From: Pseudoalteromonas sp. BSi20652
GTDB taxonomy: Bacteria; Pseudomonadota; Gammaproteobacteria; Enterobacterales; Alteromonadaceae
Length of the DNA stretch: 64,000 nucleotides
Direction: 5' to 3'
Assembly: GCF_000239855.1 (NCBI RefSeq)
Contig: NZ_BADT01000191.1
Coordinates: 1-64,000 of the forward strand
A program made the translations under genes and the position numbers. This document shows positions 57,407 to 64,000 of the stretch, piece after piece. Below the pieces are notes generated by a model. It was given only the letters and a program-made list of their open reading frames with translations. It was not told the origin of the DNA and did no database searches. The stretch's first letter is position 1. Each line of letters starts with the position of its first letter.

Positions 57407-58515
57407 AAACGCCTTATCTATTTATACTCACTTTAATGCTGTGCATTTTTTCAACTTACAGCTTTGCCCATCAATTAAGCACAAGTTATATAACCTTAAA
57501 TAGCGAGAACAATAACGACACCAACAAAAATCTATACACGGGTACCTGGCAAATTAATATTGCCGACTTAGAGCACCCAGTGCCTCTGGATTTAGATAAA
57601 AACGGACAAATTTCGTGGGCAGAAATAAAAGCAAAACGCAGCTCAATAAATAACTTCATTAAAGAAAATTTAAATATCACGCAAAGCGCGCAAATATGCC
57701 CTTTAAAAAGTGAAGGTATCTATCAGCTAGATAACCATTTTAACCAACCTTATTTGGTAATTCCGCTGCAGTTTAGCTGTGATGACAATGAAGCAATCAC
57801 CCTTTCCTATTCCGCTTTTTTCAAAACTGATGCTAACCATAAATCCATCGTAAATATTAACGGTGTATCTCGTGTATTTAATATCAATGAGGCACAACAA
57901 ACGTTCAGCTTTGAACAAACAAGTTATTTAAGTACCTTTAATCAATACGTTTACCAAGGTGTTTTACATATTTGGATTGGTATTGATCATATTTTATTTT
58001 TAATCGCCCTGTTACTTACCTGTGTTTTAAAACACAGCGATAAAGCATGGCAAGGTATTAGCTCTAAAAAACACATTATTAAACACACAGCATGGATAGT
58101 AACCGCGTTTACGCTTGCGCATTCTATTACGCTTACCGCCACCGCTATGAACTTAGTCTCACCAAATAGTCGCTGGGTAGAGCTTGGAATTGCTATATCG
58201 GTTTTATTTGCAGCATTAAATAATGTGTGGCCGTTGGTACTTCGTTTAGGTTGGCTTACTTTTGCTTTTGGTTTACTGCATGGGATGGGATTTGCGAGCG
58301 TACTTGGCGAGCTTGGCCTGTCGAGCGACTATCAACTGCTCAGTATATTGGCGTTTAATTTAGGCGTCGAAATCGGTCAACTTAGTATATTACTGATAGC
58401 CTTACCAATACTCATTTATGTACGACACTACACTTGGTATAAAAAGTGGGTAATGCCAATGGGCTCCGTTGCTATTGCAATCATTGCACTTCAATGGTCA
58501 ATCGAGCGCTTTTAA
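57403..58515 (+). CDS. HupE/UreJ-type membrane protein with EF-hand-like loop
   Basis: A signal peptide precedes an exported domain of about 160 residues and then about seven helices of the HupE/UreJ_2 family (VLHIWIGIDHILFLIALLL, AFTLAHSITLTATA, GLLHGMGFASVLGELGL, NLGVEIGQ). The His and Asp in these helices are typical of this group, whose members are linked to nickel or other metals. The exported part holds D63-L-D-K-N-G-Q-I-S-W-A-E74, a canonical 12-residue EF-hand loop. It is the last gene of the ECF-controlled module; the transported species is not known. Confidence 0.85.
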   Translation: MKTPYLFILTLMLCIFSTYSFAHQLSTSYITLNSENNNDTNKNLYTGTWQINIADLEHPVPLDLDKNGQISWAEIKAKRSSINNFIKENLNITQSAQICPLKSEGIYQLDNHFNQPYLVIPLQFSCDDNEAITLSYSAFFKTDANHKSIVNINGVSRVFNINEAQQTFSFEQTSYLSTFNQYVYQGVLHIWIGIDHILFLIALLLTCVLKHSDKAWQGISSKKHIIKHTAWIVTAFTLAHSITLTATAMNLVSPNSRWVELGIAISVLFAALNNVWPLVLRLGWLTFAFGLLHGMGFASVLGELGLSSDYQLLSILAFNLGVEIGQLSILLIALPILIYVRHYTWYKKWVMPMGSVAIAIIALQWSIERF

Positions 58516-58532
58516 AAAGACTAAAATAAAAA

Positions 58533-58556
58533 AGCTAGCCAAAATATTGGCTAGCT
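58533..58556. terminator. Terminator of the DUF4331-HupE operon
   Basis: Perfect ten-base arms (AGCTAGCCAA / TTGGCTAGCT) with a four-base loop lie between convergent genes. Confidence 0.85.
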
Positions 58557-58581
58557 CACTTTTGGTTATTTAGTTTGAGCC

Positions 58582-59202
58582 TTACTGTGTTTTGTCAAAT
58601 GGCATCAGTAAGGTTTTCATAGCTGGACGAAGCGCTATTAACACCGTTTCTTCTGTAAGCTCAGGGTAGAGTACTTTTCTCAGTAATAAACCTGCCATTA
58701 CAGAAAAAATAACATTTATGCGACTATCTAACTCTGCCTCATCAATGTCTTTAATTACACTACTTTCACTTGTAAGAAGCTGACGCATTCTGTTGCGCGC
58801 CTGAGTATCAGCATCTCGTAATAAACTGGCTACTTTATTGTTTCTTCCCGCTTCAGCCATCATGTCTAAATCAACAACGCATGACCCTGTATCCATGTGT
58901 CTTTTAACACCAATATTTAAGCCATCCAACAAAACCGTTAAAATGTCACCCGGCTGCTCTTCAAATTTTTGAAATATAGAAAACATTTCTTCCATGTCTT
59001 TTTCTATAATACTTTCAATAATTGCTTCTTTACTTTCGAAGTAATTATAAATATGCCCTGCACTCATTCCTGCTGTTCTTGATATTTCAGCCATACCTGC
59101 ACCGTGATAACCTTTACGGCGAAAGCAGTCAGCTGCGGCGCAAAGTACTTGTTCTCTTCGCGCATTTGCAAGAGCGGGATCTGTATGTCTTTTGTTTTTC
59201 AT
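58582..59202 (-). CDS. TetR/AcrR family regulator of the second RND pump
   Basis: A 206-residue repressor with the TetR DNA-binding domain (VLCAAADCFRRKGYHGAGM, then ISRTAGMSAGHIYNYFESKE). ATG 59202 has GGAG at the right distance; an ATG four codons earlier does not. It lies next to the RND2 permease gene on the same strand, and the 12-base-arm palindrome at the pump promoter is the likely operator. A small palindrome (CGAACC-ACTT-GGTTCG, 59218-59233) just upstream of its own start may allow autoregulation. Confidence 0.9.
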   Translation of the reverse strand: MKNKRHTDPALANARREQVLCAAADCFRRKGYHGAGMAEISRTAGMSAGHIYNYFESKEAIIESIIEKDMEEMFSIFQKFEEQPGDILTVLLDGLNIGVKRHMDTGSCVVDLDMMAEAGRNNKVASLLRDADTQARNRMRQLLTSESSVIKDIDEAELDSRINVIFSVMAGLLLRKVLYPELTEETVLIALRPAMKTLLMPFDKTQ

Positions 59203-59217
59203 ACTAAACTCCATTAC

Positions 59218-59233
59218 CGAACCACTTGGTTCG
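59218..59233 (-). promoter_or_regulatory. Small palindrome upstream of the tetR gene
   Basis: CGAACC / GGTTCG arms with an ACTT centre lie 15 bases before the chosen tetR ATG. Possible autoregulatory site; the arms are short. Confidence 0.3.
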
Positions 59234-59386
59234 ACAAAAGGTGTTTAAATCACAAGTTAAATACGTATATGAGTATATTTAACGGGCTAAATTTCAACAC
59301 CTATTTAGACTTACGACTGTATTAAACAGTTATACATAAAATTAAAACCACAAGCGCTAACTCGCCTAGAGTAAATGTATTTAAGC

Positions 59387-62300
59387 TCACTGTGCATTTT
59401 CCTCAATAGGGTCTTTAGACTTACCAGGGAACACACGACGAACTAATACAAAAAACAATGGCACAAATACAACAACTAAAATTGAAGACGCTAACGTACC
59501 GCCAATAATAGAAATACCCAACGCATTTTGCGCACCAGAACCCGCACTTGACGCAATCGCAAGTGGAATAACGCCACAAATAAATGCCATTGAAGTCATC
59601 AGTATTGGACGTAAACGAAGGCGCACAGCTTCAACCGCCGCTTCAACTAACCCAAGTCCATCATCCATTTTATGAATTGCGAACTCAACAATTAATATGG
59701 CATTTTTGGATGCTAAACCAATGGTGGTTAGTAAGCCTACTTGCAAGTAAATATCGTTAGATAGCCCACCCGTTAATGCCGCCATAATTGCACCAAATAT
59801 ACCCAGTGGCACAATCATCATTACCGCAAAAGGCACAGACCAGCTTTCATATAACGCTGCTAAACATAAAAAAACAAACAAAAGCGATATGCCATAAAGC
59901 ATTGGCGCTTGACCACTGCTTGAACGTTCTTGGAATGAAATACCAGTCCACTCAGAAGCAATACCATTTGGTAATTGCTTAACTAAACGTTCCATTTCAT
60001 CCATTGCTTGACCTGTACTGTAACCTGGCGCAGCCGTACCTTGAACTTCCATTGCTGAAAAGCCATTGTAACGTTCAAGACGAGGCGAACCATACGTCCA
60101 ATAGGAACTTGCAAAGGCTGAAAACGGCACCATGTCGCCACTTTTATTGCGTACGTACCACTTATTCAGATCCTCTGGAACCATACGCGAGTCTTTATTA
60201 CCTTGTAGGTATACTTTTTTAACACGACCACGGTCAATAAAGTCATTCACATAACTACTGCCCCATGCTGTGGCTAGTGTACTGTTAATATCACCTTGCG
60301 ATAAGCCAAGTGCTTGTGCTTTAGCTAAGTCAACATCGAGTTGTAGCTCTGGCATGTCTTCTTGACCGTTTGGACGTACGCCCGCTAAAATTGGACTTTG
60401 GCTTGCCAGTCCTAATAACTGGTTCCGCGCAGCTAAAAGTGCATCATGACCAAGACCTACACGGTCTTGTAAAAATATATTAAAACCATTTGCAGTACCC
60501 AGTTCAACAATTGCAGGCGGTGGGAACGCAAATACAAACGCTTCTTTTATGGTTGAAAAATATCCCATTGCTTTACCGGCAACACCTTGCACCGATAAAT
60601 CATCGCGCTGACGTTCATCCCAATGTTTTAAGTTAACAAACGCAATTGCTGAATTTTGACCCGAACCGGCAAAACTAAACCCCGTCACAGTAAAAATACC
60701 GTTAACTGCTTCAGATTGTTCATTTAAATAATGGTTTTCTACTTTTTTAACAACTTCTAAAGTTTGTTGAGTTGTAGAACCCGCAGGTAATGAAACCTGA
60801 TTAAATAAAATACCTTGGTCTTCGTCTGGTAAAAATGCCGTTGGCAAATGCGAGAATACATACACCATTCCACCCACTATCACTGCATAAATAAGTAAAT
60901 AACGTTTAGAGTGATTGATCATGCGGCTTACAAAGCTTTGCGCACCGCTGTTTGTTTTATCAAACCCACGGTTAAAACCAGAGAAAAACTTACCAAACAA
61001 TGATGTATTATCGTGAACATGGCTCGGCTTTAAAAGCGTAGCACATAATGCTGGCGTTAAAATAAGAGCCACTAAAACAGATAAACCCATTGCCGATACG
61101 AGTGTTATAGAAAACTGACGATAAATAATACCCGTAGAGCCGCTAAAAAATGCCATAGGGATAAACACCGCCGAGAGCACCATTGCTATACCAACAAGCG
61201 CGCCTTTAATCTCATCCATGGATTTTCGTGTTGCTTCAAGCGCGGAGAGTTTTTCTTCGGTCATCAAGCGTTCTACGTTTTCTACCACAACAATCGCATC
61301 ATCTACGAGTAAACCGATCGCAAGCACCATTGCAAACATAGTCAGTGTATTTATTGAATAACCAAAGGTGTATAAAATACCAAATGTACCAAGCAATACC
61401 ACAGGCACAGCAATTGTTGGTATAAGTGTTGCTCGAAAGTTTTGTAAAAACAGATACATAACAACAAACACTAACACAACAGCTTCTATTAATGTGTGTA
61501 TTACTTTTTCGATTGATAACGATACAAACGGTGTTGTATCGTAAGGCACAACTACGTCCAAACCTTCAGGAAAAAACGCTTTTAGATCGGCAATTGCGGC
61601 CTTTACGCCATCAGCTGCATCAAGTGCATTAGCGCCACTAGCTAATTTAATACCTAAACCAGACGCAGGTTGTCCATCATAACGTGCAACAACGCGGTAA
61701 CTTTCACCACCAAGTTCAACGCGAGCAACATCTTTAAGACGAACAAAAGAGCCGTCTGAATTTGTTTTAACTAAAATTTCTTCAAACTGTTGTGGCGTTT
61801 TAAGCCGACTTTGAGCCGTTACCGTTGCATTAAGTTGTTGCCCAGCTGCGGCAGGCATACCGCCTAGCTGACCCGCTGATACTTGCGCATTTTGTGCAGA
61901 TATCGATGCGCTAATATCTGCTGGAGTCAGTTTATAATTTTGTAATTTTGAAGGATCTAACCAAATACGCATCGCGTACTGAGAACCAAACAGCTGTACT
62001 TCACCTACGCCTTCAACACGCGATACGATGTCTTGCACGTTTGATGACACATAGTCACCAATGTCGATATTATTCATGCTGCCGTCTTTTGATACAAACG
62101 CCAACACCATTAAAAAGTTACGCGCAGACTTTGCAACTACAATACCTTGCCTTTGCACTTCTTCAGGTAGCAGAGGGGTCGCAGTTGCTAATTTATTTTG
62201 AACCTGGACCTGTGCTATGTCAGGGTCTGTATTGGCACTAAAAGAAAGTGTTAGTGTTGCAGAGCCGCTAGACTCAGACGTTGAGGACATGTAAAGCAGA

Positions 62301-62521
62301 CCATCAAGCCCTTTCATTTTTTGCTCAATAACTTGTGTTACCGTATCCTCGAGCGTACGTGCAGATGCACCTGGAAACGTTGCTGTAATGCTAATAGCTG
62401 GCGGTGCAATTGACGGATACTGTGCAATTGGCAAATTTTTAATCGCCAAAATACCTGCCAGCATCACTACGATAGCAAGTACCCATGCAAAAATAGGTCT
62501 ATCGATAAAAAATCGTGACAT
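59387..62521 (-). CDS. RND multidrug efflux permease, AcrB/MexB (HAE1) family
   Basis: A 1044-residue proton-driven drug exporter. The intact N-terminus [18 protein letters not shown], the helix-4 relay [16 protein letters not shown] and the two periplasmic pore/docking domains are all present. It starts 12 bases after the adaptor gene stops. No outer-membrane factor follows, so it probably uses a TolC-type channel encoded elsewhere or the factor of the RND1 operon. Confidence 0.95.
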   Translation of the reverse strand: MSRFFIDRPIFAWVLAIVVMLAGILAIKNLPIAQYPSIAPPAISITATFPGASARTLEDTVTQVIEQKMKGLDGLLYMSSTSESSGSATLTLSFSANTDPDIAQVQVQNKLATATPLLPEEVQRQGIVVAKSARNFLMVLAFVSKDGSMNNIDIGDYVSSNVQDIVSRVEGVGEVQLFGSQYAMRIWLDPSKLQNYKLTPADISASISAQNAQVSAGQLGGMPAAAGQQLNATVTAQSRLKTPQQFEEILVKTNSDGSFVRLKDVARVELGGESYRVVARYDGQPASGLGIKLASGANALDAADGVKAAIADLKAFFPEGLDVVVPYDTTPFVSLSIEKVIHTLIEAVVLVFVVMYLFLQNFRATLIPTIAVPVVLLGTFGILYTFGYSINTLTMFAMVLAIGLLVDDAIVVVENVERLMTEEKLSALEATRKSMDEIKGALVGIAMVLSAVFIPMAFFSGSTGIIYRQFSITLVSAMGLSVLVALILTPALCATLLKPSHVHDNTSLFGKFFSGFNRGFDKTNSGAQSFVSRMINHSKRYLLIYAVIVGGMVYVFSHLPTAFLPDEDQGILFNQVSLPAGSTTQQTLEVVKKVENHYLNEQSEAVNGIFTVTGFSFAGSGQNSAIAFVNLKHWDERQRDDLSVQGVAGKAMGYFSTIKEAFVFAFPPPAIVELGTANGFNIFLQDRVGLGHDALLAARNQLLGLASQSPILAGVRPNGQEDMPELQLDVDLAKAQALGLSQGDINSTLATAWGSSYVNDFIDRGRVKKVYLQGNKDSRMVPEDLNKWYVRNKSGDMVPFSAFASSYWTYGSPRLERYNGFSAMEVQGTAAPGYSTGQAMDEMERLVKQLPNGIASEWTGISFQERSSSGQAPMLYGISLLFVFLCLAALYESWSVPFAVMMIVPLGIFGAIMAALTGGLSNDIYLQVGLLTTIGLASKNAILIVEFAIHKMDDGLGLVEAAVEAVRLRLRPILMTSMAFICGVIPLAIASSAGSGAQNALGISIIGGTLASSILVVVFVPLFFVLVRRVFPGKSKDPIEENAQ

Positions 62522-62533
62522 TAAAAATCTCCG

Positions 62534-63703
62534 TTATTGCGCTTTATCGGCTGTAATAGACGATTGAACTTCAGAAGGACTCACTGGTGCACCTGGGCGA
62601 ATTTTTTGTAAACCTTCCACTATTAACTTATCACCATCAGCTAAACCATCGCTAACAAGCCAATTAGCACCAATTGTACGGTCTACTTTTAGTACGCGGC
62701 TTTGTGCGGTATTGTCTTTGCTTACCACCATTGCTGTTGGCTCGCCTTTGCTGTTTCGGCTAACACCACGCTGCGGCACTAAAATAGCCCCCGCTTTTAC
62801 ACCTTCAACAATAGACGCGCGGGCATACATACCTGGCAATAACAGTTTTTCTGGATTTGGAAACTTGGCACGTAATATTACTGAGCCCGTACTGGGATCA
62901 ACAGTCACCTCAGAGAACTGTAATACTCCTTTATGGGGATAAATTGAACCGTCTTCCATTGTTAGTTCAACATCAGTTTGACTTGTAGAGTCAACCGTTA
63001 AATCACCTGAAGTAATCAGTTTTTTAAGCTTTGTAAGTTCATTACTCGATTGGGTTAAATCAATATAAATTGGATCAAGTTGAGTCACTGTAGCCAGCGC
63101 TGTTGATTGGTTTGCACTCACTAAAGCACCAACAGTCACGTTCGATTTACTAATTTGCCCACTAATTGGCGAATACACATGACTGTAACTAAGATTAATT
63201 TTTGCTGATTGTAACTGCGCTTTAGCGGTCAATAATTCTGCTTTTGCTTGTTTGTATGCCGAATCTGCTTCGTCAAAATCTTGCTGGCTTACCGCTTTAA
63301 TTTTTAAAAGCTCAGCAAAACGTGATGCCTTAGATTTACTACTTGAAATACTCGCTTCGGCACGTGCTACAGCCGCTTCGCTTGCTGCTAAATTGGCTTT
63401 AAATGTAGCAGGATCTATTTGGTAAAGCCCTTGGCCTTGTTCAACTCGGTTACCTTCAGTAAACAAACGCGATTGTATAATACCACTTACCTGTGGGCGT
63501 ATTTCAGCAATTTGAAATGCACTAATACGACCAGGTAATTCTTTTTTTAGAGTAAGCGCTTGGCTTTTTAATGTAATAACTCCTACTGGAACGGCTTTTG
63601 GTGCAGAAGGTTGTGATTGTTCAGCTCTCTGGTCGCAACCAGTTAACGCAACAGAACCAACAAGGACTGATAATATAAATAAAGCAATGCGGGAACGCTG
63701 CAT
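62534..63703 (-). CDS. RND periplasmic adaptor, AcrA/MexA family lipoprotein
   Basis: Lipobox LTGC (Cys 23) precedes the AcrA-type order of domains: IRPQVSGIIQSRLFTEGNRV, a coiled-coil hairpin (AAVARAEASISSSKSKASR), SPISGQISKSNVTVGALV and the membrane-proximal domain (VVEGLQKIRPGAPV). It is the first gene of the RND2 operon, directly behind a long palindrome likely bound by the TetR regulator. Length and motifs are normal. Confidence 0.94.
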   Translation of the reverse strand: MQRSRIALFILSVLVGSVALTGCDQRAEQSQPSAPKAVPVGVITLKSQALTLKKELPGRISAFQIAEIRPQVSGIIQSRLFTEGNRVEQGQGLYQIDPATFKANLAASEAAVARAEASISSSKSKASRFAELLKIKAVSQQDFDEADSAYKQAKAELLTAKAQLQSAKINLSYSHVYSPISGQISKSNVTVGALVSANQSTALATVTQLDPIYIDLTQSSNELTKLKKLITSGDLTVDSTSQTDVELTMEDGSIYPHKGVLQFSEVTVDPSTGSVILRAKFPNPEKLLLPGMYARASIVEGVKAGAILVPQRGVSRNSKGEPTAMVVSKDNTAQSRVLKVDRTIGANWLVSDGLADGDKLIVEGLQKIRPGAPVSPSEVQSSITADKAQ

Positions 63704-63717
63704 AACAAATACCTTTT

Positions 63718-63745
63718 AATTTAGAATGAACGATCATTCTAAATT
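63718..63745 (-). promoter_or_regulatory. TetR-type operator of the RND2 operon
   Basis: Perfect 12-base arms (AATTTAGAATGA / TCATTCTAAATT) around ACGA lie 15 bases before the adaptor ATG. The GAATGA-n4-TCATTC core resembles operators of AcrR-like repressors. Confidence 0.7.
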
Positions 63746-63903
63746 AAAAATGGTCAATTATGAATCTTAATACGATAAATTTACAGAAACTTACACTCCA
63801 AAAAGCAATGTAAGCATTAAACAGCGGGTAATGTTAATTTAATGAAAGCGCAGCGGGCAATTTGTTAATAAAATGTCGCTGACCTTAATTAAAAACACAA
63901 AAA

Positions 63904-63922
63904 AGCCAAGCATAGCTTGGCT
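63904..63922 (-). terminator. Terminator for a leftward gene beyond the window
   Basis: Stem AGCCAAGC / GCTTGGCT with a three-base loop is followed on the minus strand by TTTTTTGTG. It must end a transcript coming from the right. Confidence 0.75.
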
Positions 63923-63966
63923 CATAAATTTATTTGTAATTAAAAAAACATAGGCCCGAGTGTGCG

Positions 63967-64000
63967 TTACTCCACTGTTGGCTCTGAAATTATCGCTGGC
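63967..64000 (-). CDS. Possible C-terminal end of a gene beyond the window
   Basis: On the minus strand an open frame reads PAIISEPTVE and stops with TAA at 63967-63969, 44 bases before a terminator of matching direction. Only ten residues are visible, so the product cannot be named. Confidence 0.35.
   Translation of the reverse strand, partial: PAIISEPTVE

Noticed and set aside
1-64000. CRISPR arrays, tRNA, rRNA, prophage or insertion sequences
   Set aside because: I looked for spaced direct repeats, tRNA-like T-arm motifs, rRNA segments, transposases and phage genes and saw none.

Overview
This 64 kb AT-rich window reads as an ordinary chromosomal stretch of a marine gammaproteobacterium, most likely Pseudoalteromonas or a close relative. 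That assignment is inferred from gene content and protein resemblance: dnaK-dnaJ, hmgA-maiA, an Oar-like TonB receptor, pqiABC, a GlyGly-CTERM protein, VF530 and TIGR02647 proteins, and a chromosomal integron integrase. I see no rRNA, tRNA, CRISPR array, prophage or insertion sequence.

Layout. 1-0.6 kb: 3' end of an integron integrase. 0.6-3 kb: acyl-CoA dehydrogenase FadE with a FadR-like operator at its start. 3.2-10 kb: leftward operon for a complete RND efflux pump (fusion protein, permease, outer-membrane factor) plus a quinone oxidoreductase, with a divergent LysR regulator. 11-19 kb: a diguanylate cyclase, moaA, and a molybdenum hydroxylase unit (xdhC, mocA-like, 2Fe-2S subunit, Tat-exported Mo subunit). 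19-26 kb: Sel1-repeat protein, aldehyde dehydrogenase, SLC13 transporter and small proteins. 26-29.3 kb: dnaK and dnaJ behind a sigma-32 promoter. 29.5-36 kb: a thioesterase behind a near-perfect FadR box, pqiABC, and an NhaC-type antiporter. 36-47 kb: M16 peptidase, MAPEG protein, cyclophilin, lipoprotein 5'-nucleotidase, S1/P1 nuclease, TonB receptor. 47-50 kb: homogentisate catabolism (marR, hmgA, maiA). 50-52.6 kb: small proteins and a phosphatase/lipid-kinase fusion. 52.7-58.5 kb: an ECF sigma factor, its RskA-like anti-sigma factor and a four-gene envelope module (DUF4331, Ig-like lipoprotein, TPR protein, HupE/UreJ). 58.6-63.7 kb: TetR regulator and a second RND pump without its own outer-membrane factor.

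Main points. (1) The ECF operon and the DUF4331 operon share the same promoter (TGCATCCAA, 14 nt, CGTT), so the sigma factor very probably controls itself and the envelope module. This is the best candidate for an undescribed system. (2) Three genes (fadE, the first RND permease, moaA) each carry a one-base homopolymer indel that separates a conserved terminus from the body, which suggests assembly error or true inactivation. (3) FadR-like boxes link fadE and the thioesterase. (4) Two short unannotated ORFs, 17947-18099 and 34188-34292, occupy otherwise empty gaps.
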